Shown here: positions 49,073 to 59,787 of the stretch, piece after piece
How positions within the stretch are numbered: position 1 is the stretch's first letter
Layout of the letters: every line of letters begins with the position of its first letter
DNA from: G963668345 sp965222095
GTDB taxonomy: Bacteria; Acidobacteriota; Terriglobia; Bryobacterales; UBA6623
Reading direction: 5' to 3'
NCBI GenBank assembly: GCA_965222095.1
Contig: CBDCTD010000003.1
Coordinates: forward strand, 496,001 to 560,000
DNA length: 64,000 bases
The notes under the pieces: generated by a model
The model's input: the letters and a program-made list of their open reading frames with translations, nothing else
Databases searched by the model: none
Told to the model about the DNA's origin: nothing
Translations under genes and position numbers: made by a program

Positions 49073-49296
49073 CTGCTTTTGCCAGTTGCGCCAGTAGGTC
49101 GATCGCCCTGACCGCTGGTCAGCGGACAGGCTATCCAATCTTCTGCGGTTTCTGACCACCTCTTCCTTGCGCGGGTCGCAGGTACGCAGCAAGTAATAAG
49201 GGTGCCAGGCCTAGCGGTAACTTTGCACGCCTGAGGAACGGCCGGTAGGGTTCCTATGGTCTTCGGGCCGGAATGGCGTGTCCCGTTTGCCGGCTG

Positions 49297-50283
49297 TCAG
49301 AAGGTGGTCGTGTTGGCGGCGATTCGAAGCCTCACCAGATTGGCGGGTGTGCGCACGATTTGACGGCAATTGTGTGGGGCCGTGTAGACCCACCCTTGGC
49401 GGCCCGGTGCGGGGAGAAACTTCATTTTGTGCAAGGAAGTTGGGGTGTCGCCCAGGGGGTCGATTGCCTGGCAAGCGGCCGTCATCATGGCGTAGTATTC
49501 GTCGGATGGAATCGTTTCGACGTTCAAGCGAATACTCATGATGCCGTCCTCGGTTGTTATCGACTGCAGCTCCCAGCCGGCGGTCAGGACCTCAGTGAGT
49601 GTGGCTTCGACCTCGGAAATAGACGCTGCCCGAGGTTGTTCCACAGTCTTCTGAACCTGCTGCCGCTGAACCAACTGGGGTGTCCTTAGAAAGGTCAACC
49701 CCGCGATGACGATAACCACAATGGAGGGTCCCAGAACCAGGAAGAGGAGCCGCTGCCGCTTTGCCGCGGGATGGACCGCCAGCCCCGGCTCTGCCCTCTT
49801 TCGGGGTTTCGCGGGCGCTGCCGTTGCGGTGGACGACCTGCGAGGTGGAGGCGTTTGGCTCCGATCCCCGAGACCGGGCTCGGCCCGTCGAGGGCCTTTC
49901 TTGCGGAGTATCGCACCCTGAAGGTTGGCCTGGCCGAGCACAGCGCCAACCATGGAGGCCTCCGCCAAGTTCGCGCCCCGGAGATCCGCCTGTCGGAGGT
50001 TGGCGCGGTTTAGATTCGCTTTCGAAAGGTCGGCCTTGCGCAGCTCCGCCTGCTGGAGATTAACGCCCCGTAGATCGGCTGCGAAGAAGTTGGCGTCTTC
50101 GAGGGTGGTTCCCCTAAGATTTGCGCCTTGCAGGTTCACGCCAGCGAGGTTGGCGCCCCGCAGAACCATGCCTCTGAGGTCGGCCCGGCTCAGGTCTGGG
50201 AAGACTTCCGGGTTCTGCTCCCGCCAGTGATTCCACACCTCTACGCCCTGCCGAAGGGTGTCGAGGTGAAGCTGGTTGGCCAT
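49297..50283 (-). CDS. Pentapeptide-repeat protein with a membrane-anchored C-terminal domain
   Basis: The 328-residue protein starts with about 22 pentapeptide repeats of the A(D/N)LxX type at residues 30-125 (DLRGMVLRGANLAGVNLQGANL onward), which fold as a right-handed beta-helix. A basic, proline-rich linker (130-175) leads to one membrane helix (LLFLVLGPSIVVIVIAGLTFL) and a ~120-residue periplasmic C-terminal domain (ISEVEATLTEVLTAGWEL, then CQAIDPLGDTPTS), of no recognised family. The order puts the repeat helix in the cytoplasm. The function is unknown. The next gene upstream is divergent. Confidence 0.85.
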   Translation of the reverse strand: MANQLHLDTLRQGVEVWNHWREQNPEVFPDLSRADLRGMVLRGANLAGVNLQGANLRGTTLEDANFFAADLRGVNLQQAELRKADLSKANLNRANLRQADLRGANLAEASMVGAVLGQANLQGAILRKKGPRRAEPGLGDRSQTPPPRRSSTATAAPAKPRKRAEPGLAVHPAAKRQRLLFLVLGPSIVVIVIAGLTFLRTPQLVQRQQVQKTVEQPRAASISEVEATLTEVLTAGWELQSITTEDGIMSIRLNVETIPSDEYYAMMTAACQAIDPLGDTPTSLHKMKFLPAPGRQGWVYTAPHNCRQIVRTPANLVRLRIAANTTTF

Positions 50284-50653
50284 CGGGGGTAGATGGGGTC
50301 AGCGATGCCCGCTGGTAGAGTGCTGCTCAGCTCCGGCGCCGCAGAACAAGCGCGTCCACGATCTGTAATCGGTCGGTTGAGGGGTAAGGGTAAGGGGTCT
50401 TCACGGTCCCAGCGCTTTGCCCCAGAAGCGGCTCCCCGAGCAACGCGGGTCTTCACACTGACTGGCATCTCGCTCACTTCGGCTCGCCAGCTGCAAGCCC
50501 AACACCCGCAGGCGATCCTTGCTTGCCGCTCAGAAGGGCGTTCGGCACGGGATTCGAGGGGCAAAACAAGAGCCTCCCGGCCCAGTCCGGTCCGCGAATG
50601 AACCGTAAGCTGACTCAGATAGCAGTCCACACAGCCGATATGAGCGAGGGACG

Positions 50654-51733
50654 ATGGAACGCAGTCCGGAAAAGACAATCGTCATTGTGGACGACGAAGA
50701 GCCGATGCGCGACTACTTGCGCGAGGTGCTGACTCATGAGGGATACCATTGCAGATGCTTTACAGGAAGCTTGGCGGCACTGGCGTATATGGCCAGCAAT
50801 TCGGATCGAGCCGATCTGATCCTCACGGACATCAACATGCCCGGCATGGGCGGCGTGGATCTTCTTCGTACTGTGAAGACGGTGTCGCCTGAGCTGCCGG
50901 TAATCCTGATCTCCGGTCTCTATGAGGTCGGGCTGGCCATCGAGGCCCTAAAGGGAGGGGCCGCGGATTACCTGCTGAAGCCGGCGAAACCCGACGACGT
51001 AGCTAAGTTGGTCGCCCGACATCTGGAACCCGACCATGAACGCCAGCGCGAAGCCATGCGCGGCGCCTTGCGCAAATTTCTGTCGTCGCGCGACCGCTAT
51101 CACAAACCTGGCGAGCAAGTGCAAGAAGTGTTCGACGTCCTCGGCTTCAAGCGCTATGAGACTTTGCAGCATTCCAAACGAGTGGCGGCGTACGCTGTCC
51201 TGCTCGGCGAAGCGAAGAAGCTGTCGACCGAGGAGCTCGGACACCTCGAGCTTGGCGCGCTTCTCCACGACATCGGCAAGATTGCCATTCCGCACAACGT
51301 CCTCATGAAACCTGGGCCGCTCAACGACGAGGAATGGGTCGTGATGAAGCTCCACCCACAAATCGGGTGGGAGCTGCTCTCGGAGTTTCCCGAGCTGGGA
51401 GTGGAGGCTGAAATTGTCTATTCTCACCACGAGAGATTCGACGGCAAGGGATATCCACGCGGACTCAAAGCTCACGACATCCCGTTGGGAGCTCGGATTT
51501 TCAGCATTGTCGACACCCTAGACGCCATCACCTCCGACCGGCCCTATCGGCCTCGCCAGCCAATCGAAACGGCTCTCTCCGAGGTTGGAAAATACTCCAA
51601 CAAGCAGTTTGACCCTGCATTGGTGCGAACCTTCCAACAGCTCCCGAAGGCAGCATGGGAGGAGGTTGCCGCCGACTATCTAGACAACGGCCCCTCCACC
51701 GGCTCGACCGAACGTGTCCCGGCACTGCCTTAG
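50654..51733 (+). CDS. Response regulator with HD-GYP phosphodiesterase domain
   Basis: The 359 residues are a receiver domain (acidic pair DDEEPMRD, phosphoacceptor Asp in LILTDINMPGMGG, Lys in DYLLKPAKPDD) followed by an HD-GYP domain (ELGALLHDIGKIAIPHNVL, HPQIGWELL, YSHHERFDGKGYPRGL, ARIFSIVDTLDAITSDRPYR). HD-GYP domains hydrolyse cyclic di-GMP to GMP, so phosphorylation here is likely to control c-di-GMP. The following kinase gene, 164 bases downstream on the same strand, is the natural partner (inference from position). A similar RpfG-type architecture is well known. Confidence 0.94.
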   Translation: MERSPEKTIVIVDDEEPMRDYLREVLTHEGYHCRCFTGSLAALAYMASNSDRADLILTDINMPGMGGVDLLRTVKTVSPELPVILISGLYEVGLAIEALKGGAADYLLKPAKPDDVAKLVARHLEPDHERQREAMRGALRKFLSSRDRYHKPGEQVQEVFDVLGFKRYETLQHSKRVAAYAVLLGEAKKLSTEELGHLELGALLHDIGKIAIPHNVLMKPGPLNDEEWVVMKLHPQIGWELLSEFPELGVEAEIVYSHHERFDGKGYPRGLKAHDIPLGARIFSIVDTLDAITSDRPYRPRQPIETALSEVGKYSNKQFDPALVRTFQQLPKAAWEEVAADYLDNGPSTGSTERVPALP

Positions 51734-51897
51734 CCCCCCATTTCCCCTCCCCTGAGATCCAGCCGGGGTTTGACCTCATAACGAAAAAGGCTAAGCGGCG
51801 ACGGAGCTAGACGATAAGTGGTCTAAGGTTCGGTCGCGGAACATATTGGCCGCGGCTGTCGCAAAGCTGTCAACGAATCTAATGGCGACAGAACGCT

Positions 51898-54800
51898 ATG
51901 CTCTTCTCACGACGACCGTCTAGTCAGAAAGGACTTGATGCAGTCACCCGCCTCATCGGGGAGCGTTTCGGCCTTACGCTGGTCATTGCTTTTCTTGGCT
52001 TTTGCGGACTCGTGTTCTGGCAACTGTCCTTGTTGTCGTCAACCATCAACGAATCTAGTGCATTGCAACATGCGACGGCCTACTCGGAAGCGCTCAAGGA
52101 GTTCCGCTCTCTGTATACAAGTGAGGTCGTTGCTCGGGTAAAACCTCACGGCATCGATGTAACTCACGATTACCGGAATCGGGAGGGAGCAATACCCCTT
52201 CCAGCAACACTCACAATGGCGTTTGGCAGCAAGACTGAGTCTGAGGAGTTCGGAATTCGGGCTCGGCTCTTCAGCGACTATCCTTTCCCATGGAGGCTCG
52301 ACGGTGGGCCCCGTGACGGTTTCGAGAACAAGGCCCTTCGGGCGCTAAGAGAGCAACCCAACGAACCCTATGCACGCTTCGAGCAGCTCGACGGCCGCTC
52401 GGTCCTGCGCTATGCAACCGCCGACCTCATGAGGAAGTCGTGCATCAACTGCCACAACACGCATCTCCAAAGTCCCAAAACGGACTGGAAGGAGGGAGAC
52501 GTCAGAGGAGTGCTCGAAGTGATCCTGCCTACGGACGGCGTCGCAGCCCACACTCGAAACGAGCTGCTAGAGGCGTTCGCTCTCATGATGACTCTGACCG
52601 CACTCGGACTCACGGGCGTAGGCCTCGTGATTGTGCGGCTAAAGAGAACGTCAGAGCAAGCCGAGCATTTCGCCGAGGAAACGAAGCAGACAAGCGACCT
52701 GATCCTCAATTCTGCTGCCGAAGGGATACTCTGTCTCGACCGAACTGGCCTCATCACGCTTGCGAATCCGGCGGCCGCGCGGATGACACGCTGGGGGAAG
52801 ATGGACTAGAGAGTCTTCGCCGCCCCGAAAACGGGGGTTCCCGTGGTCTCCGTCGGCAGGGGAACCCTCCGGACACTCCTACCCAAAGCGTCTTTCAGCG
52901 AGAAGATGGTACAAGTTTCTCCGCAGAGTATATGTGCGCTCCGATCCAACACCAACTTGGTGTTGGAACTGTCGTCACTTTCCGAGATATCACGGATCGC
53001 ATCCAGGCCGAACAGGAGCGGGATCGGTTTTTTGAGCTCTCGCTCGACATGCTCTGCATTGCGGGACTTGATGGTTACTTCAGGCGTGTGAACCCCGCCT
53101 TCGAAAGAACGCTTGGGTTTACGGCCGAGGAAATGCTCGCCAGACCCTTTCTTGAATTCGTCCATCCCGATGACCAGCAGCGAACCATGGAGGAAATACA
53201 GAGACTCTCTGAGGGAAGTGACATGGTTCACTTCGAAAACCGATACTTGTGCAAAGACGGATCGCCTCGGTGGTTCGCATGGGCCTGTCCAGCCGCTCCG
53301 CCCGGCGAGCCGCTTCTCTACGCTGTCGCTCGCGACGTTACCGAACAAAAGAAAGTCGAAAACGAGCTGGCCGAAGCGAGGGATCGCGCCCTGCAAGCTT
53401 CCCGATTGAAGTCGGAGTTTCTGGCCAACATGAGTCATGAGATCCGGACTCCGATGAACGTCATCATTGGGATGACCGAGCTGACGCTGGACAGCAATCT
53501 GCCGGTCAAGCAGCGCCGCTACCTCGACATGGTCAAGAACTCGGCGGATTCGTTGTTGACGATCATCAATGGCATCCTGGATTTCTCCAAGATCGAGGCG
53601 GGCAAACTCGAGTTGCATCCCGTCAACTTCAATCTGGTCGAGACGGTTGGCGAGATCACGGGGACGTTGACTGCTCGCGCCCGTAAAAAAGGGCTGCGGC
53701 TGTCTTGCCAGGTGAAGCCGGGCGTGCCGGAGGAGGTCGTCGCCGATTCCACGCGTCTGCGTCAAATCATCGTAAACCTCATTGGCAACGCCACTAAGTT
53801 CACCGACCGCGGGGGAGTTCGGCTTGTCGTCGAGCTAGAATCCCAAACCGATACCGATTCCCTGATTCGTTTTGCCGTGTCAGACACAGGTATTGGCATT
53901 CCCGAAGAGAAACGGCAACTCATCTTCCAGACGTTCGTTCAGGCGGACGGCTCGACAACCCGGCGCTTCGGCGGCACCGGCCTCGGGTTGGCAATCACCA
54001 GACAGTTGGTGGAATTGATGGGCGGGCGGATTTGGCTGGAAAGTGAAATGGAGAAGGGTAGCACGTTCTTCTTCACTGCACGACTCGGACGACCGGAGCC
54101 TGGGCAACAGAAGGTCACGGCGCCAAAGGCGTTAGAGGGTGTTCCGGTCATGGTGGTTGACAACGACAGCGATACTCAGCAGATCATAGCGGCCATGCTG
54201 GACAGTTGGCAGATGGAGTCGGCCCTAGTCGACAGCTGTGCCGCGGCGTTGCAGGTGATGAAGTGGTCTTCCAAGCTTGGGCGGCGCTTCCAGATGGTGT
54301 TAGTCAGAGACCAACTGATCAAGAGCGATACTGAGTCGCTCGCTCGAGAGATCAGAAAAAACCCCGACTTCGCGGAGATCCCCCTCATTCTGATCGCCGC
54401 GGAAGAACTCGAACAGGAACAATGGCAAGAAACCGGAGCCGCCGGTTGCCTAACCACGCCCATCTCCCAGTCGAGGCTTCTTGATATCATCCTGGAGGTG
54501 CTGCCTGCAAGCGCCGGCGGGCAGAGGCAAGCCCCTCCAGTGCGGCGTGGGGACAGCGGGAACACCGTTGGCGAAGAAGCGGGATCGGGTGAGCAACACT
54601 CCAAACGCAGCCTCAAGGTTCTGCTGGCCGAGGACATCCCCGAAAACCAAGCTCTGGCCGTCGCCCTCCTCGAACGGCAGGGACATTCGGTTAGAGTCGC
54701 CTCTAACGGCCGAGACGCGCTAGAGCTGCTCGAGCGGGAAGAAGTCGATCTGATCCTGATGGATATCCAAATGCCGGAAATGGGGGGGGGTGAGGCCACA

Positions 54801-54992
54801 GCCGCGATCCGTGAGCGAGAGAGAACGACCGGTGGCCACACGCCGATCATCGCCATGACGGCTCACGCGATGAAGGGTGACCGCGAAAAGTATCTGCAAG
54901 CCGGCATGGACGGTTACGTCTCTAAGCCGATCCGGCGACAAGAGCTGTTCGATGCCATCGAGCAGCTGACTTCCGAAACTGTCCTTACCTAG
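51898..54992 (+). pseudogene. Haem-PAS hybrid histidine kinase, split by a one-base frameshift
   Basis: The first frame (51898-52809) encodes a membrane helix, a Tll0287-like (DUF3365) sensor with haem motif CINCHN, a second helix and the start of a PAS domain (NSAAEGILCLDRTGLITLANPAAARMT). It ends at TAG 52807. Adding one G to the run at 52793-52797 joins it to the next frame: the rest of the PAS domain (FQREDGTSFSAEYM), a second PAS/PAC (LDMLCIAGLDGYFRRVNPAF), HisKA (SEFLANMSHEIRTPMN), HATPase (DTGIGIP, GGTGLGLAI), a degenerate receiver lacking the Asp (MVLVRDQLIK) and a canonical receiver (DLILMDIQMPEMGG). It would sense redox or NO through haem c. A homopolymer error in the consensus is a real alternative to a mutation. 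Confidence 0.85.
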
Positions 54993-55023
54993 CTCAAACG
55001 AGATTTTGCGAGCTGTCATGGCT

Positions 55024-55206
55024 CTAGCACGCTAACCCGCCACGACCGCACTGGACGAGGCGAAAGGCCCGGCGGCCATGGCTCGCGGCAACATTTCGTC
55101 CAAATCGCCCAGCCTACAGTCTGTCGGCAAGCGGGCGCGATGAATCGCGCCCCTACATCTCTAAACGGCGGGCATTGGCTTCCGCTCCCGCCGACCGCTG
55201 GTGACT
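55024..55206. repeat. MITE-like element R3, copy 2
   Basis: It matches R3 copy 1 over most of its length: GACGAGGCGAAAGGCCCGG, TACAGTCTGTC, the palindrome GGGCGCGA/TCGCGCCC with CCTACATCTCT (55133-55163) and GCCGACCGCTGGTGA. The left end is CTAG, but both terminal arms are eroded (GGTGACTAACC on the right). It lies between the kinase and korA and upstream of the korA promoter region. Confidence 0.75.
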
Positions 55207-55301
55207 AACCGGCAAACCAGCTGCCCAAAGGCCGGATCGGAAGCCATACTGCACTACCGCCGGTTCGTCTGCTGTAATGAGGGCAGGAAGGTCGGCAACG
55301 T

Positions 55302-57161
55302 ATGGAAGTTCGGAAGCCGAGCATCGCGAAGGCCCAAGAGCGAGATGCCGTTGTCATCCGGTTCGCTGGGGATTCCGGCGACGGGATGCAGCTCACCGGC
55401 AACCAGTTCACCACTACGTCCGCGCTGGCGGGCAATGACGTTGCGACCTTGCCGGACTTTCCGGCTGAAATTCGCGCCCCCATGGACACCATCCCCGGCG
55501 TAAGCGGCTTCCAATTGCAGTTCTCGTCTAAGGAAATCTTCACTCCCGGTGACGCGCCCGACGTTTTGGTCGCCATGAATGCGGCCGCCCTCAAGGTGAA
55601 CCTCTCGTCACTGGATAAAGGTCGCACGGTTATCGTCAACACAGATGGATTCAACGACGCCAACCTCTCGAAGGCGGGTTATCAAGACAGCCCACTCGAG
55701 GACGGAACGCTTGACGGCTACCAATCGATTCCCGTCCCGCTGACCACTCTGACCCTGAAGGTTCTGAAAGAGTCGCCTCTGCCGAATCGCGGGAGACAGC
55801 GCTGCAAGAACTTCTTCGCTCTCGGCTTGATGTACTGGTTGTATTCTCGTTCTCTCGAAACGACGGAGCAGTGGATTCGAAGGCAGTTTGCCAGGAGCCC
55901 GGATGTCGTTGAGGCGAATCTGACAGCGCTGCGCGCCGGGTACGCCTACGCCGACGCGAGCGAGCTCTTCCAAGTACGCTACGAAGTCCCCGCGGCACCC
56001 CAACAGCCCGGCCTGTACCGTAACATCACCGGCAACAAGGCTCTGGCGCTGGGGTTTCACGCAGCGTCGGTAAAAGCGGGCGTGCCGCTGTTTGTAGCTT
56101 CCTATCCGATCACGCCGGCCTCCGACATTCTCGCGGAGCTGGCCCGGTTCAAGCCGCAAGGTGTGGTGACCATGCAGGCCGAAGACGAGATCGCTGCCGT
56201 TTGCTCGGCTATCGGAGCCTCTTTTGGGGGCCATATTGCCCTAACGATGACAAGCGGACCCGGGCTGACGTTGAAGGCCGAAGCGATCGGGTTGGCCGTC
56301 ACCACCGAGCTGCCGATAGTTATCGTCAATGTCCAGCGAGGCGGACCCAGCACGGGGCTTCCCACGAAAACGGAACAGGCCGACCTGATGCAAGTGCTTT
56401 GGGGACGGAACGGCGAGTCGCCGTTGGCCGTCATCGCCGCGCGCAGCGCCGCGGACTGTTTCGACACGGCGATAGAAGCGGTTCGCATCGCCACCCGGTA
56501 CATGACCCCAGTGGTTGTGCTATCCGACGGCTATATCGCTAACGGCTCGGAGCCGTGGCGAGTCCCGCGCTCCGAAAATCTTCCTGAAATCCCGATAAGT
56601 TTTCGCACGGACCCCGACGGATTCCAGCCTTTCCTGCGGGACTCGGAGACCCTAGCCAGACCCTGGGTCAAACCAGGTACGCCCGGACTGGAGCACCGCA
56701 TCGGTGGCCTCGAGCACACCAACGGAGCCGGCAACGTTTCCTATGACCCCGAGAATCATGAAAACATGACCCGCTTGCGCGCCGAGAAGATCGCCAGAAT
56801 CGCCCTCGACCTTCCACCGGCAAAGCCCTTCGGGGACGATGCCGGAGACCTCTTGTTAGTGGGTTGGGGGGGGACGTATGGGTCCCTCCACTCTGCTGCG
56901 CTGGCCGCCCGCAATAAAGGCCACAAGGTTTCGCACCTCCACCTGCGCCATATCAACCCCTTCCCATCGAATCTGGGCGAGGTGCTGCGCCGGTTCGGAC
57001 GGGTGCTGGTGGCCGAATTGAATCTAGGTCAGCTTGATCTGCTGCTCAGGGGCCGCTTCCTCGTTGACACAATCAAGCTCAACAAGGTGCAAGGGCAGCC
57101 CTTCGCGGTTGGAGAGGTCATCGAGGCGGTAGAGAACGCGCTGAAAGAGAAAACGCAATGA
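55302..57161 (+). CDS. korA: 2-oxoacid:acceptor oxidoreductase, fused gamma-alpha subunit (KorA type)
   Basis: The 619-residue product combines a gamma domain at residues 15-190 (FAGDSGDGMQLTGNQFTTTS) with an alpha domain (GNKALALGFHAASVKAGVPLF, YPITPASDILAELARF, EDEIAAVCSAIGASFGGH, TSGPGLTLKAEAIGLAV, then QRGGPSTGLPTKTEQADLMQ). With the beta subunit it oxidises 2-oxoglutarate (or another 2-oxoacid) to the acyl-CoA and reduces ferredoxin, or runs in reverse. The order gamma-alpha then beta is typical of the KorAB type. The start ATG overlaps a purine-rich AGGAAGG. It overlaps korB by 4 bases. Confidence 0.93.
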   Translation: MEVRKPSIAKAQERDAVVIRFAGDSGDGMQLTGNQFTTTSALAGNDVATLPDFPAEIRAPMDTIPGVSGFQLQFSSKEIFTPGDAPDVLVAMNAAALKVNLSSLDKGRTVIVNTDGFNDANLSKAGYQDSPLEDGTLDGYQSIPVPLTTLTLKVLKESPLPNRGRQRCKNFFALGLMYWLYSRSLETTEQWIRRQFARSPDVVEANLTALRAGYAYADASELFQVRYEVPAAPQQPGLYRNITGNKALALGFHAASVKAGVPLFVASYPITPASDILAELARFKPQGVVTMQAEDEIAAVCSAIGASFGGHIALTMTSGPGLTLKAEAIGLAVTTELPIVIVNVQRGGPSTGLPTKTEQADLMQVLWGRNGESPLAVIAARSAADCFDTAIEAVRIATRYMTPVVVLSDGYIANGSEPWRVPRSENLPEIPISFRTDPDGFQPFLRDSETLARPWVKPGTPGLEHRIGGLEHTNGAGNVSYDPENHENMTRLRAEKIARIALDLPPAKPFGDDAGDLLLVGWGGTYGSLHSAALAARNKGHKVSHLHLRHINPFPSNLGEVLRRFGRVLVAELNLGQLDLLLRGRFLVDTIKLNKVQGQPFAVGEVIEAVENALKEKTQ

Positions 57162-58210
57162 GCGTGACCACGCCAACGGAGACCCGGTCGACAACCGAAG
57201 CTCCCCAGTTCACAAAGAAGGACTTCGTCTCGAACCAGACGGTGCGCTGGTGCCCTGGTTGTGGCGACTATGCCATTCTCGACTCGGTGCAGAAGACGTT
57301 CGCGCAGTTGGGCCTACCGCGGGAGAAGTTTGTGATTATCTCGGGCATCGGTTGTTCCAGCCGGTTTCCCTACTACATGAACACGTACGGTTTTCACACC
57401 ATCCACGGCCGGGCGCCCGCGTTCGCCACCGGACTGAAGGTCTCCCGTCCGGATCTCTCCGTCTGGGTGGTGACCGGTGACGGGGATGCTCTGTCGATCG
57501 GCGGAAACCACATCCTTCACTCCATGCGGCGGAATGTCGACATCAAGGTGTTGCTATTCAACAACCGCATCTACGGCCTGACGAAAGGGCAGTATTCGCC
57601 TACCTCGGAGGTGGGAAAGAAGACGAAAACGTCTCCCTACGGGTCGGTGGACCGTCCGATACAGCCGATTTCCGTGGCCCTAGCCGCTGAAGCGACCTTC
57701 GTCGCCCGCAGCGTGGACGTCTACGGGCCGCACCTTCGCGACGTGTTGGCCCGCGCCGCGGCCCATCGAGGGTCCACCTTCGTCGAGATCCTGCAGAATT
57801 GCAACATCTTTAACGACGGGGCGTTCGCGGATGTAACCGACCGCAAGAACCGCGACAACGTGAAGGTCGACCTGGTGCATGGTGAACCGCTTGTTTTCGG
57901 TGTCGAGCGAAACCGGGGCATCCGACTGCAGGGCTGTCTTCGGCCTGAGATTGTAAACGTCGGACCAAAGGGGGTACCGGAAGCCGAGCTGCTGCATCAC
58001 GACGAGAACGCCCCAGACTCGTCTCTCGCTTATCTTCTCAGCCAGCTCGGACCACCCGAGTTCCCGACGCCCATGGGGGTTTTTCGGGCTATCGAAGAGG
58101 AGACCTACGAAGAGGCCGTGCATCGTCAGATCCGACAGGCCCGCGAGGCGTCTGAACCGACCGATCTAGACGCCTTGTTGCGCGAGGGTGATACCTGGGA
58201 AGTGGGGTAG
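57158..58210 (+). CDS. korB: 2-oxoacid:acceptor oxidoreductase, beta subunit (KorB type)
   Basis: The 350 residues hold the thiamine-diphosphate site: WCPGCGDYAILDSV, GIGCSSRFPYYMNTYGFHTIHGR and the binding motif TGDGDALSIGGNHILHSMRRN followed by LLFNNRIYGLTKGQYSPTS. Unlike some family members it has no 4Fe-4S ferredoxin domain of its own. Its ATG overlaps the korA stop (ATGA), so translation is coupled. A CBS gene follows 114 bases downstream. Confidence 0.94.
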   Translation: MSVTTPTETRSTTEAPQFTKKDFVSNQTVRWCPGCGDYAILDSVQKTFAQLGLPREKFVIISGIGCSSRFPYYMNTYGFHTIHGRAPAFATGLKVSRPDLSVWVVTGDGDALSIGGNHILHSMRRNVDIKVLLFNNRIYGLTKGQYSPTSEVGKKTKTSPYGSVDRPIQPISVALAAEATFVARSVDVYGPHLRDVLARAAAHRGSTFVEILQNCNIFNDGAFADVTDRKNRDNVKVDLVHGEPLVFGVERNRGIRLQGCLRPEIVNVGPKGVPEAELLHHDENAPDSSLAYLLSQLGPPEFPTPMGVFRAIEEETYEEAVHRQIRQAREASEPTDLDALLREGDTWEVG

Positions 58211-58324
58211 CTGCCATTGACTAGGGCCGGCCTTTGGTTGTTGGGGGGAGCAGCAAAGAGAGCGTGCTACGTAGGCCTCGACAGCAAGTCAGTTGACTGT
58301 TGCGGTAGTTCCCTGGAGGCTGCC

Positions 58325-58861
58325 ATGAGTGATGGATTTGAAGAAGACCTGGATATGTACGAGGAAGCCCAGGGCCCCGAAAGCAAGGAGCTCGACAACC
58401 GAGCCCTGCTGCGCCCCATTAGCGATATAAGCTACGCGAGAAGCCCCGTCGTCGTCGAGCCGGCTACACGGCTGGCCGAAGCTCTCGAGACTATGGCGCG
58501 AAAGAGGATCGGGGCGGTACTAGTTGTGGATCAAGGGAAGGTAGTCGGCATCTTTGCCGAGCGGGACTTACTGATTAAGCGGCTTTACGACGGCAAGGGC
58601 CTGGACGAACCGCTACGGGACTTCATGACGCCGGACCCGGAATGCCTTACGCCGCATGATCCCATCGCCTTTGCGCTGAACCGCATGGTGGCCGGAGGCT
58701 ACCGCCATGTTCCGCTGATCACCGCTGAGGGAGCACCGGTCGGAATACTCCCCATGCGGGACGTTGTCGCGTATATCGTTTCCTTCTTCCCCGGGGAGAT
58801 CTTCAACGTCCCTCCGCACAGCGAACACAATCCGCCAGACCGCGCAGCCGAGGGGGGCTAA
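58325..58861 (+). CDS. CBS-domain pair protein
   Basis: From ATG 58325 (behind CTGGAGG) the 178-residue protein has two CBS domains: SYARSPVVVEPATRLAEALE followed by MARKRIGAVLVVDQGKVVGIFAERDLLIK, and DFMTPDPECLTPHDPIAFALNRMVAGGYRHVPLI with VGILPMRDVVAYI. CBS pairs bind adenine nucleotides and regulate partners. The position after korAB suggests energy-status control of that enzyme, which is inference. An upstream in-frame GTG (58217) adds an unlikely leader. Confidence 0.9.
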   Translation: MSDGFEEDLDMYEEAQGPESKELDNRALLRPISDISYARSPVVVEPATRLAEALETMARKRIGAVLVVDQGKVVGIFAERDLLIKRLYDGKGLDEPLRDFMTPDPECLTPHDPIAFALNRMVAGGYRHVPLITAEGAPVGILPMRDVVAYIVSFFPGEIFNVPPHSEHNPPDRAAEGG

Positions 58862-58891
58862 CCGAGTTTCCCCTGCAAAATAGCTCAGCTC

Positions 58892-59776
58892 CTAATCAAG
58901 CCTGAACACGGAGTATCCGCGGTCAGAAAAGATCCGCTCCACTCCAGCCGGTTCGCCTTTGGGAGTGCGGAACGCTGAATCGCGCAAGGCCTTGGGGTAC
59001 CCATCACTTGACCGACGCACGCTCCTATGGTCCACCAATAGATACTGAAATCCTGCATCTTTCAGTTTTGCCACGAGAGACCGATCGGAATCCACGCCCT
59101 GGAAAAGCCAGTCGTAGTTGTAGTGTCCGAACCAGTCTCCGAAGCTGACCGTGTCGACGTAGAAGCGTGTCCGGGGTGCTAACAAGAGATACGTCCGATC
59201 GGACGACCGAGCCGCTTGATTAACAGCCTGGACGGCTCCATAGTAGGGCAGCGCTCGCCGCAACCAAATCTGTCTTTCTTCCTGATTCTTCGGTGGGGGG
59301 ATACGGTGCACCCCTGTCTTACTCGTTGAGAAAGAGGTATGAAGCGAGATCGCCACCAGAAAGATGGTGAGGACCCTCGGTAGGCGGCCGTTAGCCCCCA
59401 GGAGTTGACAAGTCGACATGAGGAAAAGCATTGCAAGCATCGGTGCCAGGGGAGCCAAGTGACGATGCGGGGTGCTTGCAAAGCTCCAGAGAATGAAGTA
59501 CGACGTAGAGGCAACAATGAGGAAAACCCACTCTGCACCCGAGACCCTTCTGCACTCACCGCGTTGAACGACAGAGAACACGCCGGCAATCAGCATCAGG
59601 ATTAGGGAGATGCCGAACCCATCCGGGTGGCCCTTCATGTCCGGCTGCATGGCCACGAGAAGATAAGCGGCACTTGCGAGGTAACTGAAGCTGTATTCGT
59701 GTTGGTAGGTCGACGCCCACGTGAACGACTCTGTCGTCACCAGCGACTCGCCCGTGGGCGTGAGAAAGGGATGCAG
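58892..59776 (-). pseudogene. Membrane glycosyltransferase (GT39/ArnT-like), C-terminal fragment
   Basis: The frame is open from about 59776 and shows HPFLTPTGESLVTTESFTWAS, then membrane helices (SFSYLASAAYLLVAMQ, GISLILMLIAGVFSVV, EWVFLIVASTSYFILWSFAS, HLAPLAPMLAMLFLMSTCQLL, RVLTIFLVAISLHTSFS) and a soluble C-terminal part ending GYSVFRLD. This is the C-terminal half of a polyprenol-linked sugar transferase; the catalytic Asp-Glu loop near the N-terminus is absent. The GTG at 59740 is internal. Homology stops at the point where the opposite-strand epimerase fragment starts, so both lost their 5' halves in the same event. Confidence 0.7.
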
Positions 59777-59787
59777 CGGTGTTGACC

